Shown: positions 17,076 to 25,302, numbered from the stretch's first letter. The stretch is DNA of 41,475 nucleotides from an uncultured Bacteroidia bacterium (GCA_902796555.1 CADBPR010000079.1:1-41475), one strand, 5' to 3'. The notes: a model not told the origin generated them from the letters alone. Made by a program: numbers and translations.

Positions 17076-18785
17076 TTATTCCCATCCGGGATTTTGGGTA
17101 AGCAGCCTGTTCTTGTCGATCTCCCGCTGGGGGATAGGGAAGAGATAGTGCTTGCTGGGGTCGAACACCCGGGTCTGGAAGACAGGGTAGGTGATGGTTC
17201 CGTCCGCTGCCACCCGGACCATGTGGACCTTCTTGTTGTCCACTTTCTCGGCAATCTTCCAGCGACGGACATCCCAGAAGCGGTGGTTCTCGAAGCACAA
17301 CTCGATGCGCCGCTCATGACGGATCCTTTCCCGCATCTCTTCCTTGCTCAAACCGGTCGGGAGTTCGATGACATTGGCGCGGCGGCGGATTACGTTGACC
17401 AGCTCCCGGACACGCGGGGTGGCGCCTTCCACTTCGTTCAGCGCTTCGGCGTAGTTCAGGTAGAGCTCGGCCGTACGCATGATGGCGAAGCGGCGATAGG
17501 TCCATTGGACATTGGTCACCAGGTTGTGATTCTGGTCCAAGTACTTGTTGTTGAAGTAGTTGGTCCTGATGATGGAGCCGATGTTGATATTGTCCGTACC
17601 GGTCTCGGAGATGTCAATCGCGCGGCCCTGCAGGGTAGCTCCATTGTACAGGATGCAGGAGTAGAACCTGTCTTCCCTGCCTTCCCAGGGCTTGAGCGGA
17701 TTGTAGTCCGTGGCCTTCGGGTTGATAATCTGGGTGTTGTCCTCGTTGTATCCGAGCACGGGAATTTCGCCGGTGGCCTTCATTTCGAAGTCGTCCACCA
17801 TCTCCTGGATAGGGCCGTCCACGTTGAAGGCGCCATATCCCAGCGGCATGGAGTAGAAATCCCACCAGTAGCACTCGTAGTGTTCCGAGTTCTTGGTCCA
17901 GATGACCTCGTTTTCAATGCCTTCCTTGTTGAAAAGGTCGCTGTATTTGAGGGCGAGGGTGTGTCCGGCTTCCTTCTCTGCCATCTGGAGCGCTTCGCGG
18001 CATTCGTCCGCGGCTGCCTCCCAGCGGTCCGGGTCGTTGTCCGGGTTCCAATAAGGACTGGCCCAATAGAGTTTCACCTGGGACTTGACAATCTTGGCCA
18101 CGACTTTGGTGAAGCGGCCGAAGTTGGCGGCATCGTGCTTGAGCGGCAGGATTTCCTCCGCCTTGTCCATGTCGTCGAGTACCTGCTTGAGGGTCTCTTC
18201 AGCCGTTGCCCGCTTGATGCCCTTGATGGATTCTACCTGGCCGGGATCGAGCACTTCGTTGATGATCGGCACGCCGCCCCACTGCTTGAAGAGCAGCCAG
18301 TAGAAATAGCCCCGCAGCCCGTAAGCTTCGCCCAGGAGGCGTTTCTTACGGTCGGAACCGCCGCCGGCGCTCATATCCTCGGGGATGAGGTCGTAGTCCT
18401 TGATGAACATGTTGCATCTGCGGATGCACTCATAGTAGTCCTTCCAGTTGCGTTCCATCGGCATCCGGTTGGGGTTCCAGTTGCCGAGGTTGATGTCGAA
18501 AGGACTGGCAGGATAGCCGGAGCCCTGCTGGAAACCGCTCTCGTCGGTGGCATCACCGAGCTTGTAACGGCCAGTGAGGTCTTCGGTATTGTATTGATAG
18601 TCGGGCAGATAGATATAAGCATTGTCCAGATACCGCTCGGCCGTCTCTATCTTGGAAAACATTTCCTCTTCGGTGAGGTTGTCTCCCGGTGCACGGTCGA
18701 GGAAATCTGTGCAGGAAACAGTCACTGCAAATGCGCCCAGAAGCGCTGCCGTATATTTCAGAAAACTCTTCATAGTCGTAAACAT
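17076..18785 (-). CDS. SusD/RagB-family substrate-binding lipoprotein, cassette 1
   Basis: 569 residues, the same length as the cassette 2 copy. The lipobox VTVSC is followed by TDFLDRAPGDN. Family motifs near the C-terminus include ERIRHERRIELCFENHRF, and the chain ends in LTQNPGW. The ATG at 18785 directly abuts the SusC stop (TAA then ATG), and an alternative ATG at 18773 (MKSFLK) would give a shorter, equally valid signal peptide. Partner of the SusC at 18786. The ligand-facing middle region is strongly conserved with cassette 2 (for example, HTLALAYGDLFNK and HTLALKYSDLFNK), so the two complexes probably take closely related ligands. Confidence 0.95.
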   Translation of the reverse strand: MFTTMKSFLKYTAALLGAFAVTVSCTDFLDRAPGDNLTEEEMFSKIETAERYLDNAYIYLPDYQYNTEDLTGRYKLGDATDESGFQQGSGYPASPFDINLGNWNPNRMPMERNWKDYYECIRRCNMFIKDYDLIPEDMSAGGGSDRKKRLLGEAYGLRGYFYWLLFKQWGGVPIINEVLDPGQVESIKGIKRATAEETLKQVLDDMDKAEEILPLKHDAANFGRFTKVVAKIVKSQVKLYWASPYWNPDNDPDRWEAAADECREALQMAEKEAGHTLALKYSDLFNKEGIENEVIWTKNSEHYECYWWDFYSMPLGYGAFNVDGPIQEMVDDFEMKATGEIPVLGYNEDNTQIINPKATDYNPLKPWEGREDRFYSCILYNGATLQGRAIDISETGTDNINIGSIIRTNYFNNKYLDQNHNLVTNVQWTYRRFAIMRTAELYLNYAEALNEVEGATPRVRELVNVIRRRANVIELPTGLSKEEMRERIRHERRIELCFENHRFWDVRRWKIAEKVDNKKVHMVRVAADGTITYPVFQTRVFDPSKHYLFPIPQREIDKNRLLTQNPGWE

Positions 18786-21700
18786 TTACAGGTCGAAACG
18801 AATTCCCATGTTGATGATACGCTGCAGCGGGTAGGGCAGGGTGCCGCTGCCGGCTGCTTCAGGGTCGCGGTCTTTGAGCCACAGGGTGTCCCATACGGCC
18901 ACGTTCTGCGCGTTGATATAGACACGGGCGCTGGCTATCCTGATCTTCTGGAGGAAGGTGCGGGGAAGGGTGTACCCTATCTCTATATTCCTGAGTTTCA
19001 GGTAGTCCGTGCGCATGATGTTGTAGTCGCTGGCCTCCGTGTTGTTGGCCGTCGTATGGGCCACGGGCAGGAGCGCGTCGGGCGTGGCGGGCGTCCATCG
19101 CTGGAGGTTGATGATGCTGGAAGGATAGACGAAGAATCGGGCCCTTCCGCCCAGTGCTCCGCTGAACATGATGGAGAAGTCGAATCCTTTGAAGTTGACG
19201 CCCATCGAAAGGCCGCCGGTAAATCTCGGGACGGAGGATATCGTCAGCGGCACCCGGTCGTCCGGATCGATTTTTCCATCCTTGTTGACGTCTTCGTATT
19301 TGATGTCGCCGGGGATGACGGGACCGAAGACCTGGGAAGGACTGTTGTCAATCTCGTCCTGGCTCTGGAACAGGCCGAGGGAATGGTAACCGAGGGCGGT
19401 GCCGATTTCATATCCGCGAAGGTCCTGATAATCGAACTTCGGCGTAGGCTGGTCATTCTCCAGAACGGTGTTCTTGGCCCAGGTGCCCTGGAGGTTGGCG
19501 AACATCGACAGGTCGGAAGTGAGCCGCTTGTTGAAGCGGATCTCCGCCTCTACACCGTGGTTGAACACCTTACCGGAGTTACGGGGGGCGACGACCGCGA
19601 TACCCACATAGTCGGGCACGCTGCCGGCCTCGGTGAGGATATTGTCACGCATCTCGCGGAAGTAGTCCACCGTGAAGTTGAAGGAATTGTCCTTGAAGAG
19701 GGAGAGGTCGAAGCCGATATTCATCTTCCTGGCCTTTTCCCATGTCACATAGGCATTTCCGAAACGGGTCTGGTTGTGTCCGCCGGCAGCCATCGTACCG
19801 CCGTTGGTGGTACCGAAGTAGTAACCGCTGGGGAAGATGGAGCCCAGACCGCCGCCGGGGCCGAATTCGGTGATGAACAGGAAGCGGGAACCGCCAATCT
19901 TGTCGTTACCGACCACGCCGTAGGAGCCCCTGATCTTCAATATCTTCAGCCAGGAAGGGGCATGCAGCCAAGGTTCTTCGCTGACCACCCAGCCTGCGGA
20001 GAACGCCGGGAACACACCGTAGCGTCTTCCGGGAGGGAAGTTTTCGGAACCGTTGTAACCGATGTTGCCTTCGAGGAAGTACCGGCGGGCCCAGTTGTAG
20101 GTGACACGGCCGGAAAGACCCTGATATGCATAGCTGTATTCCGAGCTCTGGAGGTCCTTGACGGTCCGGTTCGCCAGGATCTGGGCATTCAGCTGGTGCT
20201 TGCCGAAATCCCTGTCATAGTTCAGCCGGACGTCGATATAGGTGTACCGCTCGGCATATCCGCCGGTGCTGGCGGTCAGACGGCCGTTGGTGGTGTAGTC
20301 CTGATAGACGTCTTCCCCGTCAATATTCTTGCCCCTGTACCAGTAGGACTCGAAATCCTGGCTCCACTGGCGGTTGAGGTTGGAGGTGTTCTCGAAGCTG
20401 AAATAGGCCTGGATGCTCAGACCCTTGGTGATGAAGTCCAGCTGGTGGCGGGCGGAAATCGTACCGTTCATCACGTTGGAACCGTTGTTATAGTAACCGC
20501 TGCGGGTGATGAGGCCGTACGGGTTGCCTGGCTTGAACGGGATTTCCAGGGCGGATCCTGCGGCGAGGGTGCCGTTGGGGTTGAAGATGGCCTGGGTGCC
20601 CGGGAGACGGCTGGTGATCTGGCCGAAAATGTAAGGGAAGCTGTAGCTCGGTCCTACCCGTGTCTCCAGACGACCGGCCAGGTCGATGCGGATGTTGAGC
20701 ATCTTGGTGGCCTGGAAGTCGATGTTGGAACGGAAGTTATAACGGTCGTACTTGGACTTGACGCCGTAGTTGGCCTCGAATTCGTCCTCGTGGTTGAGCA
20801 GCGTTCCCTGGCGGATATAACTACCTGACACGAAGTAGTTGATCTTGTGATTCTTGCCGGCGGTACCGGAGATGTTCACATTGTATTGCTGCTGCCAGGA
20901 GTGGTTTTTCAGCACGACGTCGAACCAGTCGGTGTTCGGATAGAGGTAGGGGTCGGAACCGTCCTTGATAATCTGGAGGACTTCCTCGGTGTAGCGGAGG
21001 GGCTGCCCGTCGTTGGCGTCCTGGGCGCGGTTGTAGAGGGCCTGCTCATAGGAGCTCATGGTCTGGGGCAGCCGGATCGGCTGCTGAAGGGCCTGCTGGA
21101 CCGTGAAGGAAATCTTCGGCCGCTCGTCGCCGCCGCCTCTCCTGGTCGTGACGACCACGACGCCGTTGGCGCCCTGGATGCCGTACAGGGAGGATGAGGA
21201 GGCATCCTTCAGGATGGTGATGGACTCGATTTCATTGGCATCGAGCATATCGAAATCGGCCTTGTTGCGGGGCAGACCGTCGATAACCACGAGCGGGGCA
21301 CTGGAGCCATAGGTACCGAGGCCTCTGACGTACAGCGAAGAGGCATCCGCGCCCGGTTCACCGGAGTATTGGACGGTGAACAGGCCGGGAAGCTTGCCGG
21401 CCAGGGCGTTGGAGATGTTGGCCACCGGGCTCTGGACCAGTTCCCTGGTCTGGATGGTGGAAATGGCGCCGGTGATGGACCTTCTGGTCTGCCGGTTGTT
21501 CATACCCACGACGACAACCTCTTCCAGGACATTGGCCTCGTCACGCAGGACGATGTTCAGGGTCTGGGAGCCCGGCGTGATCTGGAGTTCCCAGGGCTGA
21601 TAGCTCAGCGCGGAAACACACAGGGTGCCTTCTTCCACCGAAGGGGTGAAGGAGAACTTACCGTCGAGGTCTGTGGTCGTGGCGGAGCGGGTGCCCTTAA

Positions 21701-22115
21701 TCCAGACGGCCGCCCCGATGACGGGTTCACCCCGCATGTCGAACACGGTACCCGAGACGACGTTTTTCTTGGTCTTCTCCTTGCCGGGACCGCCTTTGTC
21801 GTCTTTCGGAAGGTTCTCTTTGGTAATCACCACGATAGTACCTTTGACTTCGAACTTGAAAGGAGGACGTAGCACTTTGCCAAGTACCGATTCCAGAGGT
21901 TCGCTGTCAAAAGAAGCGCTTACAGCCGGGGCGTCCCGAAGGTCGCCCGGCTCGTAGATGAACGAGCAGCCGGTCTGACCGCCTATTTCCTTGAGGACCT
22001 TCTCAAGGGGCTCGTTCACAAACGTCTTGGTTACGGTCTGGGCCATGACGGCAGGGATGGCTGCCGCCGCGAGCAAGACCGTGACAAGAACTTTCTTGAA
22101 TAGAGTTTTGAACAT
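18786..22115 (-). CDS. SusC/RagA-family TonB-dependent receptor with STN domain, cassette 1
   Basis: 1109 residues: signal peptide ending AIPAVMAQ, STN domain (about 27-97) with FIYEPGDLR, carboxypeptidase-regulatory-like domain (about 118-210) starting VSGTVFDMRGEPVIGAAVW, TonB box-like EEVVVVGMNN, plug, and outer-membrane barrel ending in LQRIINMGIRFDL. The barrel and plug align almost without gaps to the copy at 8472-11795; by eye roughly three residues in four match in the plug and first barrel strands. It starts 13 bases after fecR, so it is co-transcribed with the signalling pair and should act both as importer and as ligand sensor. Confidence 0.96.
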   Translation of the reverse strand: MFKTLFKKVLVTVLLAAAAIPAVMAQTVTKTFVNEPLEKVLKEIGGQTGCSFIYEPGDLRDAPAVSASFDSEPLESVLGKVLRPPFKFEVKGTIVVITKENLPKDDKGGPGKEKTKKNVVSGTVFDMRGEPVIGAAVWIKGTRSATTTDLDGKFSFTPSVEEGTLCVSALSYQPWELQITPGSQTLNIVLRDEANVLEEVVVVGMNNRQTRRSITGAISTIQTRELVQSPVANISNALAGKLPGLFTVQYSGEPGADASSLYVRGLGTYGSSAPLVVIDGLPRNKADFDMLDANEIESITILKDASSSSLYGIQGANGVVVVTTRRGGGDERPKISFTVQQALQQPIRLPQTMSSYEQALYNRAQDANDGQPLRYTEEVLQIIKDGSDPYLYPNTDWFDVVLKNHSWQQQYNVNISGTAGKNHKINYFVSGSYIRQGTLLNHEDEFEANYGVKSKYDRYNFRSNIDFQATKMLNIRIDLAGRLETRVGPSYSFPYIFGQITSRLPGTQAIFNPNGTLAAGSALEIPFKPGNPYGLITRSGYYNNGSNVMNGTISARHQLDFITKGLSIQAYFSFENTSNLNRQWSQDFESYWYRGKNIDGEDVYQDYTTNGRLTASTGGYAERYTYIDVRLNYDRDFGKHQLNAQILANRTVKDLQSSEYSYAYQGLSGRVTYNWARRYFLEGNIGYNGSENFPPGRRYGVFPAFSAGWVVSEEPWLHAPSWLKILKIRGSYGVVGNDKIGGSRFLFITEFGPGGGLGSIFPSGYYFGTTNGGTMAAGGHNQTRFGNAYVTWEKARKMNIGFDLSLFKDNSFNFTVDYFREMRDNILTEAGSVPDYVGIAVVAPRNSGKVFNHGVEAEIRFNKRLTSDLSMFANLQGTWAKNTVLENDQPTPKFDYQDLRGYEIGTALGYHSLGLFQSQDEIDNSPSQVFGPVIPGDIKYEDVNKDGKIDPDDRVPLTISSVPRFTGGLSMGVNFKGFDFSIMFSGALGGRARFFVYPSSIINLQRWTPATPDALLPVAHTTANNTEASDYNIMRTDYLKLRNIEIGYTLPRTFLQKIRIASARVYINAQNVAVWDTLWLKDRDPEAAGSGTLPYPLQRIINMGIRFDL

Positions 22116-22128
22116 ATTGAACGGTTAA

Positions 22129-23091
22129 TTATATGGTTTCAACGATATATCCGCCGTTTTCGTCCCGGTGCCATTTCACAGGGCATATATACGAGATGGC
22201 GTCGAGGATATTGGGAATGGATTCCTTGATATTGAGGATGATGGCGAAGGGCTTGACGCCCTTGCCGCCGCCGATGTAGGTGATTTTGTTCCCCGAGAGG
22301 GCGGATATCCGGCCGAGCAGGTCGGGCAGGGCGATGGAGGAATACACGAGGGTACCTCCGAGCCAGCTCGTGCGGCTGCTGACGTCGCCGGCGTATTTTT
22401 CCAGTTTATCCTCCACGGTGTTGTAGGAGAGGATTTCGCCGGGCTGCATCCTGACCGAGGCGGAAGCATTCGAAAAGGCGATGCTGCCTTCGAGCAGCGC
22501 CGCTTCTATCCGTCCTTCGGAAGGATAGGCGCTGGCGTTGAAACGGGTGCCGAAAACGGTGATCTCGCTACCTTCCATTTTCACGATGAAAGGCCGTTCT
22601 GGATTGTGGCGGACATCGAAAAAGCCTTCGCCCAGGAGGCTGACCGTGCGGTTGCCTTTCATGTAATCGTCGCTGTAGCTCAGCCGGGAGGCGGCGTTGA
22701 GCCAGACAACCGTGCTGTCCGGGAGAATGACTTTCGTCTGCTCGCAGAAGCGGGTTTCGACGGTGAAGATGTTGGATTCCGGCTCCGGGGCCGGTGCTAT
22801 GTCCTTGCGGCTGAAGGGAATGCATATCAGCAGCAGGATGGCTGCGGCCGCGGCCGCCCATGCGAAGGCGCGACGAAGTGCGCGCGTGCGGATGCGAGAG
22901 CGCAGGGCCTTGAACGCGCGGACCTGCGCAAGGGTGGGAATGCTATTCTGTTTCCACTCCTGTTCCCAGCTTCTGAAGGCCGCCGCATTTTCCGCGGATT
23001 CCTGGAGGAAAGCACGAATCAAGGCGGCGTCAGCGTCTGATGCCTTACCGGAGAAATACTTGAAACAGAGGCTTTTAATGTTTTTGTTCAT
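22129..23091 (-). CDS. FecR-family anti-sigma factor, cassette 1
   Basis: 320 residues: cytoplasmic part to about 73, membrane helix at about 74-93 (AFAWAAAAAAILLLICIPF), and a periplasmic FecR domain (about 110-215) with ILPDSTVVWLNAASRLSY, LGEGFFDV and VFGTRFNASAY. The C-terminal DUF4974-type segment ends VETI. Its start codon is the last part of one arm of a 67-base inverted repeat (23091-23157), so its translation may be controlled by RNA folding. This is not seen in the cassette 2 copy. It should inhibit the sigma factor at 23166 until the cassette 1 SusC binds ligand. Confidence 0.93.
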   Translation of the reverse strand: MNKNIKSLCFKYFSGKASDADAALIRAFLQESAENAAAFRSWEQEWKQNSIPTLAQVRAFKALRSRIRTRALRRAFAWAAAAAAILLLICIPFSRKDIAPAPEPESNIFTVETRFCEQTKVILPDSTVVWLNAASRLSYSDDYMKGNRTVSLLGEGFFDVRHNPERPFIVKMEGSEITVFGTRFNASAYPSEGRIEAALLEGSIAFSNASASVRMQPGEILSYNTVEDKLEKYAGDVSSRTSWLGGTLVYSSIALPDLLGRISALSGNKITYIGGGKGVKPFAIILNIKESIPNILDAISYICPVKWHRDENGGYIVETI

Positions 23092-23157
23092 GTACGCAGA
23101 TAGGTGAGTCTCTATATTAAAACGATTTTAATCGTTTCTACCCTACCTCTGCGTACA
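23091..23157 (-). promoter_or_regulatory. Nested inverted repeats between sigma and fecR, reaching the fecR start codon
   Basis: Outer arms TGTACGCAGA (23091-23100) and TCTGCGTACA (23148-23157) are perfect 10-base complements. Inside them AAACGATT-TT-AATCGTTT (23120-23137) forms a second perfect 8-bp hairpin. In the mRNA the outer stem ends on the A of the fecR ATG, so the ribosome entry region would be double-stranded. The equivalent 42-base spacer in cassette 2 has no such structure. Possible roles are translational control of the anti-sigma factor, an attenuator, mRNA processing, or a DNA operator. Only the symmetry is directly seen. Confidence 0.62.
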
Positions 23158-23165
23158 GAAAAAAA

Positions 23166-23690
23166 TCAGTCGATGGCCTGGTGAAGAATTTTCAGTGCCT
23201 TGGTGATGTGCTTTTCAACGCTCTTGAGCGAGATGCCCAGACGCTGTGCAATCTCCTTGTTGCTCAGACCTTCCCTGCGGCTGAGGGAGAAAACCTCCCG
23301 GCATTTGGGCGGCAGGGAGGCGATTGCCTGGTTCAAGGTTTTGTCCAATTCGTCCTGGATGAGCAGGGCGTCGCTGGTAGAGAAATCGCCGGAGAAATCT
23401 TCCAGGGCGAGTTTTTCCAAATCCTCGCCGGGGAACTTCTGGCCCAGGATACGGTGCTTGACGCTCAGGTGTTTCAGCTGGTCGAGGCAACGGTTGCGGG
23501 TCATCGTAAAGAGGATGCCCGACCACAGCGGCGCATCCTGGCCCTTGTACTTTTCCCAAAAGCGGACAAAGATGTCTTGGACAAGGTCGGCCGCCATATC
23601 CACATCCTGCAATACCCGCCCCGCATAAGCGACGAGACGGGGAGAGCAGGAATAATAGAGCTTCTCGAATGTGTCCTTGTCCAATACCAT
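23166..23690 (-). CDS. ECF RNA polymerase sigma-70 factor, cassette 1
   Basis: 174 residues with region 2 LVQDIFVRFWEKY and TRNRCLDQLKHLSV, and region 4 LPPKCREVFSLSRREGLSNK followed by EIAQRLGISLKSVEKHI. It belongs to the FecI-like class paired with FecR and STN-type receptors. Its ATG at 23690 lies three bases after the stop of the small CBM9-like gene upstream (TAA-GCC-ATG), so it is co-translated with that gene. A 75-base spacer with strong symmetry separates it from fecR. It is clearly a paralogue of the sigma at 12823 but much more diverged from it than the receptors are from each other, which would suit separate promoter recognition. Confidence 0.94.
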   Translation of the reverse strand: MVLDKDTFEKLYYSCSPRLVAYAGRVLQDVDMAADLVQDIFVRFWEKYKGQDAPLWSGILFTMTRNRCLDQLKHLSVKHRILGQKFPGEDLEKLALEDFSGDFSTSDALLIQDELDKTLNQAIASLPPKCREVFSLSRREGLSNKEIAQRLGISLKSVEKHITKALKILHQAID

Positions 23691-23693
23691 GGC

Positions 23694-24314
23694 TTACCTG
23701 AGGGCAGCGCTGAAAAGGAGATCCGGCTTGTGGAAGTCGGGGGATTTGTCGGCGGTGGGGACGGCGGAATACCAGTTGACGCTCCCGTCCGGCCTGAAAT
23801 CGGCTCTGAAAACGCCCATTCGGAAGCCTTTTTCCAGGTCTATGCCCAGGTCGCCGAGTTCCTTCCTGGAGACCCGGCCGGCAACGATGTAGCGGTCGCC
23901 TTCTATTTTAGTTAGGACCTCCATCGTGTCAAAGTCCCAGTCATAGTCAAATTCCCGGTAATACTTGGCCTTATAGTCCATGATGTTTCCTGCCGGATCG
24001 ATTTCGGCGCAGTAGTATATGTCCATTTCCTCCCTGGGGCTGAAAAAGACTTCCACCCGGTCTTCCGGATCGACGTCCCTTTCTCCGGTGAACGGCAGGG
24101 TCAACGTCAGGGTGGGTTCATTTACCTCGAAGAAGAAGTAGAAACAATCCTGGTCCGTAAAACAGCGGAAACGGGTGTCGTCGTCCAGTCCGTCCCAAGG
24201 GGCATGCAGGCCGTCGATTGCGGCGCCATCCGTAATCAGGAATACATTACGCTGCCCTTTGCAGCACATAGAAACGGCCAGCGCCGTCAGAAAGATAAGC
24301 ATCAATCGTTTCAT
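23694..24314 (-). CDS. Small secreted CBM9/DOMON-like protein preceding the sigma gene
   Basis: 206 residues with a signal peptide (KRLMLIFLTALAVSMCC); the Cys pair could be a lipoprotein anchor. The mature part resembles the CBM9-like/DOMON fold of the C-terminal domains at 5316 and 15570: it has DCFYFFFEVNEP, the acidic pattern DPEDRVEVFFSP, and ends GSVNWYSAVP...FHKPDLLFSAAL. That pattern is typical of stand-alone CBM9-like proteins annexed to glycan loci. It is the first gene after the candidate promoter at 24333-24362 and is coupled to the sigma gene, so it would be made at basal level together with the regulator. A substrate-binding or carrier role is inferred; enzymatic function is not indicated. 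Confidence 0.75.
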   Translation of the reverse strand: MKRLMLIFLTALAVSMCCKGQRNVFLITDGAAIDGLHAPWDGLDDDTRFRCFTDQDCFYFFFEVNEPTLTLTLPFTGERDVDPEDRVEVFFSPREEMDIYYCAEIDPAGNIMDYKAKYYREFDYDWDFDTMEVLTKIEGDRYIVAGRVSRKELGDLGIDLEKGFRMGVFRADFRPDGSVNWYSAVPTADKSPDFHKPDLLFSAALR

Positions 24315-24332
24315 CGCTACAAGTATTTAGTG

Positions 24333-24362
24333 CAAATATGTGATTTTTTTTCAAAAAGCAAA
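24333..24362 (-). promoter_or_regulatory. Candidate promoter of the duplicated-cassette operon
   Basis: On the minus strand TTTG (24362-24359) is followed after 18 bases by CATATTTG (24340-24333), one mismatch from TAnnTTTG. It is the only spacer of useful size upstream of the sigma/FecR/SusCD genes and follows the terminator of the other operon, which supports a start here. The AT-rich surroundings fit, but the match is imperfect. Confidence 0.45.
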
Positions 24363-24380
24363 AGTGTAATTTTGATTTTT

Positions 24381-24412
24381 TTAAAAGAAAAAGCGGGGCC
24401 CGCAGGCCCCGC
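24381..24412 (-). terminator. Rho-independent terminator at the end of the ribose/ADP-ribosylglycohydrolase operon
   Basis: On the minus strand a perfect 8-bp stem GCGGGGCC-TGCG-GGCCCCGC (24412-24393) is followed by TTTTTCTTTTAA. It lies 20 bases after the stop codon of the lipoprotein gene at 24433. It separates the right operon from the left operon. Confidence 0.88.
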
Positions 24413-24432
24413 CATTCATCAAATGCGTAAAA

Positions 24433-25302
24433 TTATTTCACGGCTTTGAAGGTCTTCTTGGCAACCTCGAAGTTGACGTCGAAGTCATAGTCGCCAGCAT
24501 AGTACTTGGTCTCGTGGGTGATACCGTTCGTGGCCTTGTCGAACTCATATTCGTAGGTAGCCTTGGAATCGCGGTCCTGCCACTTGGCCTCGGTGCAGAC
24601 CTTGACGGAGCTGCGGCCGAACAGACCGGTCTCATAGAACAGACGGGAAAGGCCGGCATCCTCGGAATAGGAGGTGTGCAGGTCAGCGACATTGTCCGTG
24701 CTGTTGTATTTGTGCTCTTTCAGACGGCTTCCGTCACGGCTCCAGGTGAAGATGTTGCCGTTCTGGATGACATATTCGGTCTTCACTTCACCGTTCTTGC
24801 TGGCCTTGATCTGATAGCCATCGGCATCATACTCATAGGTCCAGGTCTCGGCCGGGTCGGCGGTGTTGTCCACCATCTTGGTGCAGAGGAGCTTATCGTT
24901 GAGTGTCAGCTGATACTTCACGATGTCTTCGTTCTCCTCGACCAGCACGTCGCAGGATTTGAAATCTTCGGTGTAATCGAAGATATAGCTCGCGGCCTTA
25001 TCGCTGTTCTTCAGGGCAAGGACACGGCCATAATCGTCATACTCGAATTCCCACTTGGTCTCACCGACGCGGGTCGCCTTCCAGTCATTCTCCTCGGGCC
25101 ACTCGCAGACAGCCTCGATATACGCTGTCTTGACAATCTTCTCGACCGTAGTCTCCACCGGAGCCGGGTCTTCAGATACAGTAGGGGTCGCGGAAGGATC
25201 GGCAGACTTGTCCTTGTTGGGATCGACAACCTCTTGGTTGGTCGGCTTGCAGCTCACCATCATGATGGCTGCAACTGCAAAAATAGAAAATACTTTTTTC
25301 AT
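24433..25302 (-). CDS. Lipoprotein of unknown function, last gene of the right operon
   Basis: 289 residues with lipobox MMVSC (Cys18) and a Pro/Ser/Thr/Asp linker to about 50. The remainder is rich in Tyr, Asp, Glu and Lys, with repeated YEYD-type segments (FEYDDYGRVLALKN, WTYEYDADGYQIKASKNG, ATYEYEFDKATNG), which resemble the loose YD-like beta repeats of DUF4595-type Bacteroidota lipoproteins. No catalytic motif is visible. It follows the esterase gene by 10 bases and precedes the terminator, so it is the promoter-distal member of the operon. A surface-exposed accessory role is possible; I cannot assign a function. Confidence 0.7.
   Translation of the reverse strand: MKKVFSIFAVAAIMMVSCKPTNQEVVDPNKDKSADPSATPTVSEDPAPVETTVEKIVKTAYIEAVCEWPEENDWKATRVGETKWEFEYDDYGRVLALKNSDKAASYIFDYTEDFKSCDVLVEENEDIVKYQLTLNDKLLCTKMVDNTADPAETWTYEYDADGYQIKASKNGEVKTEYVIQNGNIFTWSRDGSRLKEHKYNSTDNVADLHTSYSEDAGLSRLFYETGLFGRSSVKVCTEAKWQDRDSKATYEYEFDKATNGITHETKYYAGDYDFDVNFEVAKKTFKAVK

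Larger units (their letters stand above)
13356..23690 (-). repeat. Cassette 1: upstream copy of the tandemly duplicated gene set
   Basis: Seven genes in the same order as cassette 2 (sigma, FecR, SusC, SusD, CBM9-type lipoprotein, DUF4838-like B and A). Junction details are also repeated, such as the overlap between the CBM9-type and type B genes and the TAATG between type B and type A. The simplest origin is a head-to-tail duplication of one 10-kb block followed by divergence. Confidence 0.88.

Noticed and set aside
17094-20828. Plus-strand open frame of 1244 codons opposite susC and susD of cassette 1.
   Set aside because: It lies antisense to two strongly supported genes, has no recognisable domain and a composition rich in Val, Gly and Asp typical of reverse-complement reading of GC-rich genes. 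The same effect occurs opposite the other SusC genes.
23091-23157. The inverted repeat as a transposon or MITE remnant.
   Set aside because: There is no target-site duplication and no second copy in the window, and the right arm fits exactly to a start codon, so a regulatory role is more likely.
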